Source: CAWJJM01 sp963843275
Lineage (GTDB): Bacteria > Acidobacteriota > Thermoanaerobaculia > Multivoradales > JBCCEF01
Direction: 5' to 3'
DNA length: 64,000 bases
NCBI GenBank assembly: GCA_963843275.1
Contig: CAWJJM010000010.1
Span: 186,001-250,000 of the forward strand
Shown here: piece by piece, positions 56,987 to 64,000 of the stretch
How the letters are laid out: every line of letters starts with the position of its first letter
How positions within the stretch are numbered: the stretch's first letter is position 1
The notes under the pieces: generated by a model
What the model saw: only the letters and a program-made list of their open reading frames with translations
Told to the model about the DNA's origin: nothing
The model's database searches: none
Made by a program: the position numbers and the translations under genes

Positions 56987-58216
56987 ATGGCCGCACAGCG
57001 CTTCGCCCCGGTCGACGAGCAGCTCGCCCACCTGCGCCGCGGCGCCGTCGACCTGGTCGACGAGGAGCAGCTCCGCAGCAAGCTGACGCGGTCGCGCGAA
57101 CGCGGCGTCCCGCTCACCGTCAAGACCGGGTTCGACCCCTCCTCGCCCGACCTCCACCTCGGTCACAGCGTCCTGCTGCACAAGATGCGGCACTTCCAGG
57201 AGCTCGGCCACCGGGTGGTGTTCCTCATCGGCGACTTCACCGCGCTGATCGGCGACCCCACCGGCAAGAAGGCCACCCGCCCGCAGCTCGCCCGCGAGGA
57301 GGTCGAGGCCAACGCCCGCACCTACCAGGACCAGGTCTTCCGCATCCTCGACCGCGACGCCACGGTGGTGGACTACAACTCGCGCTGGCTGGGCGCCCTG
57401 GGGTCGGAGGGGCTGATCCGGCTGGCCGGCCGCTACACGCTCGCCCGGATGATGGAGCGCGAGGACTTCCGCACCCGCTTCGCCAACGGGCAGCCGATCC
57501 ACGTCCACGAGCTCCTCTATCCGCTGGTGCAGGGCTACGACTCGATCGCGCTCGAGGCCGACGTCGAGCTGGGCGGTCACGACCAGATCTTCAACCTCCT
57601 GGTCGGGCGCGACCTGATGAAGGAGGAGGGGCTCGAGCCCCAGGTGGTGCTGACCGTGCCGCTGCTGGTCGGCACCGACGGCCACGAGAAGATGTCCAAG
57701 AGCCTGGGCAACGCCATCGCCCTCGAGGACCCTCCCGGCGAGGTGTTCGGCCGCACCATGTCGATCCCCGACCCGCTGATGTGGGACTGGTACCTCCTGC
57801 TCACCGACGTCGCCGAGGAGGAGATCGCGGAGCGGCGGCGGCGGGTGGAGGCCGGCGAGGACCACCCCAAGGAGGCCAAGCTCGAGCTGGCGCGGCGCCT
57901 CACCGCCGGGCTGCACGGCGCCGCGGCGGCGCGGGCGGCCGAGGAGGAGTTCGAGAAGGTGTTCGCGGCAGGCGGCGTGCCCGAGGAGCTCGACGAGGTG
58001 CGCGTCGAGAGCGGTCTGCCGCTGTTCAAGCTGCTGGCGACGGCCGGCCTCGCGGCCTCGAACGGCGAGGGGCGCCGGCTGGTCGGCCAGGGGGCGGTCA
58101 GCGTCGACGGCGAGCGGCTCGACGACCCCTTCGCGGAGCTGCCGGCGCGCCCGGAAGGCTACGTCTTCAAGGTCGGCAAGCGGCGCTTCGCCCGGGTCGT
58201 GGTCGCGGACGGCTAG
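56987..58216 (+). CDS. tyrS: tyrosine--tRNA ligase
   Basis: Class I synthetase charging tRNA-Tyr. It has 409 residues. The HIGH-type motif is HLGH in PSSPDLHLGHSVLLHKM (about residue 58), and the KMSKS motif is complete in GHEKMSKSLGNAIALEDPPG (about 227-231). A C-terminal S4 RNA-binding domain (about 345-409) includes GLAASNGEGRRLVGQGAVSV. The arrangement is that of the TyrZ-type branch. Transcription is convergent with the epimerase gene downstream. Confidence 0.95.
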   Translation: MAAQRFAPVDEQLAHLRRGAVDLVDEEQLRSKLTRSRERGVPLTVKTGFDPSSPDLHLGHSVLLHKMRHFQELGHRVVFLIGDFTALIGDPTGKKATRPQLAREEVEANARTYQDQVFRILDRDATVVDYNSRWLGALGSEGLIRLAGRYTLARMMEREDFRTRFANGQPIHVHELLYPLVQGYDSIALEADVELGGHDQIFNLLVGRDLMKEEGLEPQVVLTVPLLVGTDGHEKMSKSLGNAIALEDPPGEVFGRTMSIPDPLMWDWYLLLTDVAEEEIAERRRRVEAGEDHPKEAKLELARRLTAGLHGAAAARAAEEEFEKVFAAGGVPEELDEVRVESGLPLFKLLATAGLAASNGEGRRLVGQGAVSVDGERLDDPFAELPARPEGYVFKVGKRRFARVVVADG

Positions 58217-58259
58217 ACGGCGGGGGCGGAGCGCGCGGCCCTCCGGCGCGCTCCGGCGA

Positions 58260-59822
58260 TCAGCGCCGTGGGGCCAGCTCGGGGCGCCGGCGCCAGACGT
58301 CGCCGGCCGGTCGGTGGTCGCCGTCGATCCCCTCGTAGACCTCCTCCACCTGGTCGATCCCGAACTGCAGCGTCATCGTCACGTGCTCGTGGAGGTCGGC
58401 GACGGTGAGGCCGGCGGCCGCGGGATCGGAGGCCAGCGTCTCGACCGCGATGCGGCCCAGGGTCGACAGCGCGTGGACCACCTCCTCCTGCGCGAAGCCC
58501 TGCGCCCGGCGGTGCTCTGCGAGGTCGCGGCAGTAGATGCGGAACGGCACCCGCTCGCCGGTGCGGACCGCGTTCATCAGGCTGTGCAGGAAGAGCCGGT
58601 GGTGCCAGCGGTGGTCCTCCTCCGAGACGCGATGGTAGTGCGGCAGGCGCTGCTCGCCGGTCGCGGTGGTCAGCGCCGTGGTGAAGGCGTCGCAGATCGC
58701 CTCGGCGTGCTCGTCGAGCAGGCTGTGGATGCGCTGGGCCGGGCTCAGGCGGCGCACCTCGAGCCGCGCCCGGTTGCGACGCTCCCAGCCCACCGGGTCC
58801 GACTTCATCGTCTCGACCAGGAAGGGCACGCGCTCGAGGACGGCCAGCCGCGAGCGCGGCCGCCAGCCGAGGCGCCGGCGGGTGCGCGCCGCCGACACCT
58901 CCAGGCGCAGGTCCACGTAGCGTGCCATCCAGGGCCGCTCGAACGGCCGCCGCCCCACCGCCCGGCCCCCGAGGTCGCGCAGCCACAGCCCCGGCCCGAC
59001 CAGCGGCTTCGGCAGCCGCAGCGGGCGCAGCGGATGCCCGTAGCGGTAGCGCGTGGCGGCGGCGAACAGCTCGGCGTGGGAGGTCGCCCCGTCCGGGCTC
59101 GCCAGCAGCACCTCGGCATCGCCCAGCTCGCCGGCGCGCTCGAGCACCCGCACCAGCATCGCCGTGGCGTCGCGCACGTGGAGGTAGGGAACCGCCGAAC
59201 GGCCCCGCCCCGCCAGGATCCGGGAGCTCCAGCGCCGCGACAGCCAGGTGCCGAGGAAGACGTACAGCGGCGGGTACTCGCACCAGTCCGAGAACAGGGC
59301 CGCGAGCCGCACGATGCAGGACGGCACGCGGTCGGCGAGCTCGCGCATCAGCGCCTCGCCGCGGGCCTTGGTCACCGCGTAGAGGTGGTCGCCGTCCGGG
59401 GGGCTGGACTCGTCGAGGGCGGCCCCCGGCGGGGGGAAGCCGCAGGCCGCGACCGAGCTGGCGAAGACGAAGCGCCGCAACCCCAGGCCCGCGGAGAGCT
59501 CGAGCAGGGTCCGGGTGGCGCCGACGTTGGTGCTCCAGTACTCCGGATCGTCGCGGCCCGTGAAATCGTAGAAGGCGGCGAGGTGGACCACCGCCTCCGC
59601 GCCCCCGTCGCGTCGCAGGTCGGCGAACACCGCGGCCACCGCCTCGGTGTCGCGCAGGTCGAGCTGGTGCCAGGCGACGTTGGGGTGGCGGGGGACGCCG
59701 CTCTCCACCTGGGCGTGGCGGTCGAGGGCCACCACGCGATAGCGGGACTTCAGCTGGTCGACCAGACGGCTGCCGAGGAAGCCGGAGGCCCCGGTGACGA
59801 TGAGCCGCGCCGGTTGCTCCAT
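58260..59822 (-). CDS. NAD-dependent epimerase fused to a His-rich C-terminal helical domain (paralogue 1)
   Basis: A 520-residue protein starting MEQPARLIVTGASGFLGSRL. Residues 1-330 form an extended SDR fold: TGASGFLG, VVHLAAFYDFTG, VFASSVAACGFPPPG and the catalytic pair in HLYAVTKARGE. Residues about 365-495 form an all-helical domain with LPHYHRVSEEDHRWHHRLFL and LAEHRRAQGFAQEEVVHALS, resembling RsbRD-type or related sensor helical bundles. I found no membrane helix. It has an adjacent paralogue of the same architecture. The substrate could be a nucleotide sugar or a 3-beta-hydroxysteroid/cinnamoyl-type compound; not decidable. Confidence 0.75.
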   Translation of the reverse strand: MEQPARLIVTGASGFLGSRLVDQLKSRYRVVALDRHAQVESGVPRHPNVAWHQLDLRDTEAVAAVFADLRRDGGAEAVVHLAAFYDFTGRDDPEYWSTNVGATRTLLELSAGLGLRRFVFASSVAACGFPPPGAALDESSPPDGDHLYAVTKARGEALMRELADRVPSCIVRLAALFSDWCEYPPLYVFLGTWLSRRWSSRILAGRGRSAVPYLHVRDATAMLVRVLERAGELGDAEVLLASPDGATSHAELFAAATRYRYGHPLRPLRLPKPLVGPGLWLRDLGGRAVGRRPFERPWMARYVDLRLEVSAARTRRRLGWRPRSRLAVLERVPFLVETMKSDPVGWERRNRARLEVRRLSPAQRIHSLLDEHAEAICDAFTTALTTATGEQRLPHYHRVSEEDHRWHHRLFLHSLMNAVRTGERVPFRIYCRDLAEHRRAQGFAQEEVVHALSTLGRIAVETLASDPAAAGLTVADLHEHVTMTLQFGIDQVEEVYEGIDGDHRPAGDVWRRRPELAPRR

Positions 59823-59924
59823 GGTGTGTCCGTCCCGACGGATGCCTGTCCCCAGGCTAGCAGCCTCCGCCCGCACCCGGCCCACCCCGGGAGGCGGCCC
59901 CGGCCCCGACTCCGGCTCCCGGCG

Positions 59925-61499
59925 TCAGGGCGGCGGGGCGAGCTCGGGGTGCGCCGTCCACAGCCCTCCGCCGAGCGCGTCCAACCGCGCCACCTCCCCG
60001 GTCTCGCCCAGCGCCTCGTAGACCTCCTCCATCTGGTCGAGACCGAACTGCAGGGTCATGGTGATGGTGTGGTGCAGGTCGCGCAGCGACAGGTCGGAGG
60101 CCGCCGGGTCGCGCGCCAGGGTCTCGACGCAGAGCCGGTCGAGGGTGGCGAGCGCGGTGCTCAGCTCGGCGATGCCGTAGCCCTGCGAGAAGCGGTGCTG
60201 CGCCAGGTCCCGGCAGTAGGCCATGAAGACGCCCTTCTCGCGGGTGCGGACGGCGTGCATCAGGTTGCGCAGGATGAGGCGGTGGTTCCAGCGGTGCTCG
60301 TCGGCGCCCAGCTCGCGGTAGTGCGGCAGGGCGGCGCCGCCCGCGGCGAGAGCGCGGGTGAAGGCGGCGCCGATCTCCTCCTCGTGCAGGTCGAGCAGGC
60401 CGTAGATGCGCAGGTTGGGATGGAGCTGGCGCATCTCGAGGACGGCGCGGTTGCGCCGTTCCCACTCCACCGGGTCGCTGCGGAAGTTCTCGATCAGGAA
60501 AGGGATGCGGCGTACGACGTCGAGCCGTGAACGCGGCGCCCAGCCCAGCCGCCGGCGGGTGCGGCGGGCGTCCACCGTCAGCGCCAGGTCGAGGTAGCGC
60601 GCCATCCACGGACGCTCGAAGGGCCGCCGGCCGAGCAGGCGTCCGGCGGCGTCGCGCAGCCACATGCCGGGGAGCGCCAACGCCTTGGGCACCCGGATCG
60701 GGCGGCGCGGACGGCCGAAGAAGTAGCCGGTGGCGGCGGCGAAGAGCTGCCGGTGCGAGACGGCGCCGTCGGGGCTGCACAGGAGGACCTCGGCGGGGTC
60801 GAGGTCGTCCATGCGCTCGAGCACCCGGCGCAGGAAGAGGGCCGCGTCACGGACGTGGAGGTAGGTGACCGCCGACTCCCCGCGGCCGCCGAGGACGCGG
60901 GCGTTCCAGCCGCGCGACAGCCAGGTCCCCAGGAACTCGTACAGCGGCGGGTACTCGCACCAGTCCGAGAACAGCGCCGCGAAGCGCACGATGCACGACG
61001 GCACCCGGTCCGCGGCGTCGCGCAGCATCTCCTCGCCGAGGCGCTTGGTGAGGGCGTAGAGGTGGTCGCCGTCGGGCGGCGACGACTCGTCGAGGGCGCG
61101 CCCCGCAGGCGGAAAGGCGCAGGCGGCGGTCGAGGAGGCGAAGACGAACCGGCGCAGGCCGAGACCCTGCGCGGTCTCGAGGACGTTGCGGGTCCCCTCG
61201 ACGTTGGAGCGCCAGTACTCCGGGTGGTCCTCGCCGGTGAAGTCGTAGTACGCCGCCAGGTGCACCAGGGCGTCGGCGCCGCCCTCGTCCCGGATGCGCC
61301 GGAACAGGCTCGCCAGGCGCTCGCGGTGGCCGATGTCGAACTGGTGCCAGTGCAGATGGGGGTGGCGGGGGACCTGGCTCTCCGCCTGCGAGTGGCGGTC
61401 GATGGCGTCGACCCGGTAGCGCAGCTTGACCTGCTCGAGCAGGCGCTTGCCGAGGAAGCCGGAGGCGCCGGTGACGATCAGACGCGGCAGATGGGCCAT
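59925..61499 (-). CDS. NAD-dependent epimerase fused to a His-rich C-terminal helical domain (paralogue 2)
   Basis: A 524-residue tandem paralogue of the gene downstream, starting MAHLPRLIVTGASGFLGKRL. Same order: SDR fold with VHLAAYYDFTGEDHPEYW, VFASSTAACAFPPAG and HLYALTKRLGEEML, then a helical domain (about 365-500) with LPHYRELGADEHRWNHRLIL and LAQHRFSQGYGIAELSTALA. The two proteins are alike over their whole length. Conserved His/Arg positions in the tail (EHRWxHRLxL, LxxHRxxQG) suggest a metal- or ligand-binding site. The intergenic gap between the copies is 102 bases. This copy is transcribed first. Confidence 0.75.
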   Translation of the reverse strand: MAHLPRLIVTGASGFLGKRLLEQVKLRYRVDAIDRHSQAESQVPRHPHLHWHQFDIGHRERLASLFRRIRDEGGADALVHLAAYYDFTGEDHPEYWRSNVEGTRNVLETAQGLGLRRFVFASSTAACAFPPAGRALDESSPPDGDHLYALTKRLGEEMLRDAADRVPSCIVRFAALFSDWCEYPPLYEFLGTWLSRGWNARVLGGRGESAVTYLHVRDAALFLRRVLERMDDLDPAEVLLCSPDGAVSHRQLFAAATGYFFGRPRRPIRVPKALALPGMWLRDAAGRLLGRRPFERPWMARYLDLALTVDARRTRRRLGWAPRSRLDVVRRIPFLIENFRSDPVEWERRNRAVLEMRQLHPNLRIYGLLDLHEEEIGAAFTRALAAGGAALPHYRELGADEHRWNHRLILRNLMHAVRTREKGVFMAYCRDLAQHRFSQGYGIAELSTALATLDRLCVETLARDPAASDLSLRDLHHTITMTLQFGLDQMEEVYEALGETGEVARLDALGGGLWTAHPELAPPP

Positions 61500-61705
61500 C
61501 AGCGGTTCCCGGGCGGCCGCCGGCGGCCACCCCTCCGGCGGGCACCGTAGCACCCCGCCGCGGCGGCCCGCGCCACCCTCCCGCGGGGCCCGGCCCGGGC
61601 CGGCGGGTGGCGGCGGGAGGGGGAGGCGGGGGCCGGGTGGTATCTTGGGACTTCGTTCCCCCGCGGTTCTCCTTCCACCACCTCTGCTTCGAGGAGGAGG
61701 TCCCA

Positions 61706-62930
61706 ATGTCCAGACGTCGGCTCGTCGCCCTCGCCGCCCGCCCTGCTGCTCCCCGCCGCCGCGGTCCGCGCACAGGACTGCCAGATCGGCACCCGCCTGG
61801 GAGCGACCCTGCTCATTCCGTACTTCGAGTACGACCCCACGGTGCCCGCGAACCAGGCCGTCGTCACCCTCTTCTCGGTCACCAACGAGAGCAGCACACC
61901 GACCGTCGCCCGGGTGGTGCTGTGGACGGACTGGGGGATCCCCACCCTGGGCTTCGACATCTACCTCGACGCGTTCGACGTCCAGACGATCAACGTGCGC
62001 GACCTCTTCACCGGCAACATCCCCTCGACCGGCGAGAGCGCCGACCTGTCCGGCTTCGACTACTGCTCCCTCCCCGCCTACCGCCCGTTCCATCTCAACC
62101 CGGTGCTGGACGCGGACGACCGCAGCCAGCTCCGCAACTGGCACTCCGGCCTCGGCGGTCCCCTCGACGCCCACTGCGCCGGCGAGAACCATGGCGACGG
62201 CGTGGTGCGCGGCTATATCACCATCGACGTGGTCGACGAGTGCAGCGGAGTCCAGATCGGGAGCCTGTTCAGCCCCGCCTGGGGCGGGTACTTCGCCGAG
62301 GGCGGCGGCGGCAGCGGGGCCATCGCCATCGCCCAGAACCGCCTGTGGGGCGACTTCTTCGTCGTCGACGCGTTCAACAACTTCGCCCAGGGATCGGAGG
62401 CGGTCAGCCTGTGGGCCGACCCCGGCCGCTTCACCGACGACCCCACCTTCACCTTCTACGGCCGCTTCAGCGGCTACGCCGGCCGCGACGAGCGCGTGCC
62501 GCTGCCCAGTTGGTGGGCCACCCGGTTCGCCCAGGGGGGCGGTTTCGACGGCGGCACCAGCCTGATCGTCTGGCGTGACACCGGCGCCGCCTCGGTGGCC
62601 CCGGTGACCTGCGGCAACCACCCGGCCTGGTACCCGCTGCCGGAGAGCTTCATCACCGCCCGCGACGAGGGCGCTTCCGACGCCAACCGCGTCTTCGTCG
62701 GCACCGGCGGCACGCACTACTTCCGGCTGGCGACCCAGAAGGTCGCGGTGGCGGACTTCGCGCTGCCGTACAACTTCGGGCGCATCCAGCTCGGGCTCGG
62801 CGACCCACCCGCCCTCAACAACCCGCGGCAGTCGTGGATGCTCACCGTCCTCGACGCCTCCGGCCGTTACAGCGTGGGGCTCAACGCCCGGGGGCTCGAC
62901 GAGCTGTGTGACCGCGCGCCGTCGCTGTAG
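61706..62930 (+). CDS. secreted protein of unknown function, frame break in the signal peptide
   Basis: About 407 codons from the ATG at 61706 (MSRRRLVALAAR), with a strong GAGGAGGAGG ribosome binding site six bases upstream. The frame breaks near 61743; in the next frame LLLPAAAVRAQDCQIGTRLG completes a signal peptide and enters the mature protein. The mature part is beta-rich with Trp/Tyr/Asp-rich segments (VVLWTDWGIPTLGFDIYLDA; TINVRDLFTGNIPSTGESAD; VYGRFSGYAGRD-like repeats) and a few Cys residues. No known family is recognised. Similar Ig-like or propeller-like secreted proteins are common in Acidobacteriota. One extra C would explain the break. Confidence 0.7.
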
Positions 62931-63065
62931 GACGCGGACCGACAGCGGGCGGCCCCGGCCGCGCGCAGCGCCCGCCGCCCGGGCCGCGGCGGCGGCCGCT
63001 GCGTGCCGCGGCGCAGGCCGCCGCTCTGGCGTTCTTCCTGCATCGTCCCGCGGCGGAGCCGCCCG

Positions 63066-63614
63066 ATGACGAGCCTCGCGCAGACCGCCTTCCCCAGCCT
63101 GTCGACGGCGCGGCTGGAGCTGATCGAGACGCTGCCCTCCCACGCCGACGAGCTGTTCTCGATCTACGGTGACGCGGGGATCACGGCGCTGTACCCGCGC
63201 GACCCCTGCCGCGACCGCGACGAGTGCCGCGCTCTGCTGGGGGCGATGGTGTCGGTGAGCGGGCGCGGCGAGGGCTGGCGCTGGACGCTGCTGTGGCGCG
63301 ACGCCGGGCGGGTGGCGGGCACGGTGGGCTTCCACGCCTGGAACCACCGGCGGCGGGAAGCGCGGATCAGCTGGGAGCTGGTGCCGGCGGCGCGCGGGCT
63401 GGGCCTGGCCGCCGAGGCGGTGCGCCGCATCCTGGCGTTCGGCCGTTCCCGCATGGGGCCGCTCCGCGTCGTCGCCGAGATCCACCCCGGCAACGAGCCG
63501 TCCCTGCGCCTCGCCGAGCGCCTCGGCTTCACCGCGGCCGGCAGCACCGGCAAGCCGTGGCGCGACGCCGTCGTCCCCTTCCTCCTCTACGAGCTCCACC
63601 TGCCGGCGGGCTGA
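63066..63614 (+). CDS. GNAT-family N-acetyltransferase (RimJ/RimL type)
   Basis: A 182-residue acetyl-CoA-dependent acetyltransferase. I chose the ATG at 63066 (MTSLAQTAFPSLSTARLELI); an upstream ATG adds an Arg-rich stretch. Motif A is around WELVPAARGLGLAAEAVRRI (R/QxxGxG/A-type acetyl-CoA loop) and motif B covers EIHPGNEPSLRLAERLGF, as in ribosomal-protein alanine acetyltransferase-like enzymes. Substrate unknown. Confidence 0.85.
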   Translation: MTSLAQTAFPSLSTARLELIETLPSHADELFSIYGDAGITALYPRDPCRDRDECRALLGAMVSVSGRGEGWRWTLLWRDAGRVAGTVGFHAWNHRRREARISWELVPAARGLGLAAEAVRRILAFGRSRMGPLRVVAEIHPGNEPSLRLAERLGFTAAGSTGKPWRDAVVPFLLYELHLPAG

Positions 63615-63732
63615 CCCGGCGCTGACCCCCGTCTCGCGACGTCGTCGCCCGCGCGAGGCCGGAGGTGAAGGCCGGCGGGGCGGGCGCCCGGCCGCCCGAG
63701 GATCCGACGTGCGCCGGGTGTAGGCTCGGCCG

Positions 63733-64000
63733 GTGCCCGCCGCACCGCCGCGCTCGCCGGCCTACCGGCGCATCGACGCCGTCGTCCGCCGGATCCCGCG
63801 CGGCCGCGTGGCGACCTACGGCCAGGTCGCGGCCCTGGCCGGCCGGCCCGGCCAGGCCCGCCAGGTCGGCTACGCCCTGCACGCCCTGGGCGACGGCTCC
63901 GACGTTCCCTGGCACCGGGTGATCAACCATCGCGGCGAGGTCAGCCGGCGCGCCGATCCCTTCGACGAGCCGCTGCAGCGGGCGTTGCTCGAGGCCGAGG
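63733..64000 (+). CDS. alkyltransferase-like (ATL) DNA base-flipping protein, partial
   Basis: An O6-alkylguanine-DNA alkyltransferase-like protein running off the right edge (89 residues seen, GTG start at 63733). IPRGRVATYGQVAALAG is the helix-turn-helix recognition region. The active-site segment reads VPWHRVINHRGEVS, with Trp60 where alkyltransferases have Cys (PCHRV). Such ATL proteins bind and flip O6-alkylguanine and recruit nucleotide excision repair but cannot transfer the alkyl group. The C-terminal part lies outside the window. Confidence 0.82.
   Translation, partial: MPAAPPRSPAYRRIDAVVRRIPRGRVATYGQVAALAGRPGQARQVGYALHALGDGSDVPWHRVINHRGEVSRRADPFDEPLQRALLEAE

Noticed and set aside
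61500..61705. Possible small gene between the divergent epimerase and the secreted protein
   Set aside because: Only Gly/Ala/Arg-rich frames without ribosome binding sites. The GAGGAGGAGG just before 61706 belongs to the secreted-protein gene.
59925..63599. 1224-codon minus-strand frame suggesting a giant fusion upstream of the second epimerase
   Set aside because: Only residues from the ATG at 61499 match the epimerase. The rest lies opposite the secreted protein and the GNAT gene and lacks motifs.

Overview
The window is a very GC-rich stretch (by eye around three-quarters G+C) of a diderm bacterial chromosome. An outer membrane is implied by the LPS-assembly protein LptD, a PagL-type lipid A deacylase, a secretin, a porin and a TonB-type protein. 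The type IV pilus set, the housekeeping gene order and the many secreted proteins with no named function fit an Acidobacteriota-like lineage (Thermoanaerobaculia/Holophagae type). That placement is inference; no rRNA gene is present to test it. Many otherwise well-conserved genes carry single-base frame breaks, so this looks like a metagenome or long-read assembly with residual indels.

Layout. 1-5.0 kb: type IV pilus operon pilM-N-O-P-Q on the minus strand, with pilQ running off the left edge. 5.1-6.8 kb: PagL-like deacylase, then a glycosyltransferase/LAB_N pair. 6.8-16.3 kb: a housekeeping block on the minus strand, in transcription order two tRNA-Val genes, thrS, rpmI, rplT, pheS, pheT, a small coiled-coil gene, zapA, 6S RNA, rny and ymdB. 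infC is missing from its usual place and rny is heavily frame-broken. 16.4-22.5 kb: a secreted Cys-rich protein, RlmI, an FAD monooxygenase, a CNNM/CorC protein and a two-domain polyprenol-kinase-like membrane protein. 22.5-30.1 kb: nucleotide-sugar genes (rmlA, rmlD, gmd-like, rmd-like), lptD and a thiolase.

30.2-34.8 kb (plus strand): ruvX and mltG, then a promoter and an unusual membrane protein joining a degenerate Ser/Thr-kinase fold to a coiled coil and a TonB C-terminal domain, then a lipoprotein. 34.9-35.5 kb: remnant of a metzincin protease. 35.6-43.3 kb: ABC exporter, then pilT, pilC and the pilS/pilR two-component pair that normally controls pilin expression; pilB and pilA lie outside.

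43.3-54.7 kb (minus strand): a BNR-repeat protein and XdhC, then a compact iron/redox locus. In transcription order this is fur, an FTR1-DUF2318 fusion, two MacB/FtsX-type permeases, an ATPase, apbE, a porin, an FMN-binding protein and a four-helix membrane protein. Spacings are short or overlapping throughout, and fur is preceded by a sigma70-like promoter with a Fur-type inverted repeat. I read this as a Fur-controlled iron import system fused to a periplasmic flavinylation module. 54.8-64 kb: a small membrane protein, repeats, gltA, tyrS, two tandem paralogous epimerases with an unusual C-terminal helical domain, a secreted unknown protein, a GNAT acetyltransferase and the start of an alkyltransferase-like DNA repair gene.

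No insertion sequences, prophage, CRISPR array or rRNA genes were seen.
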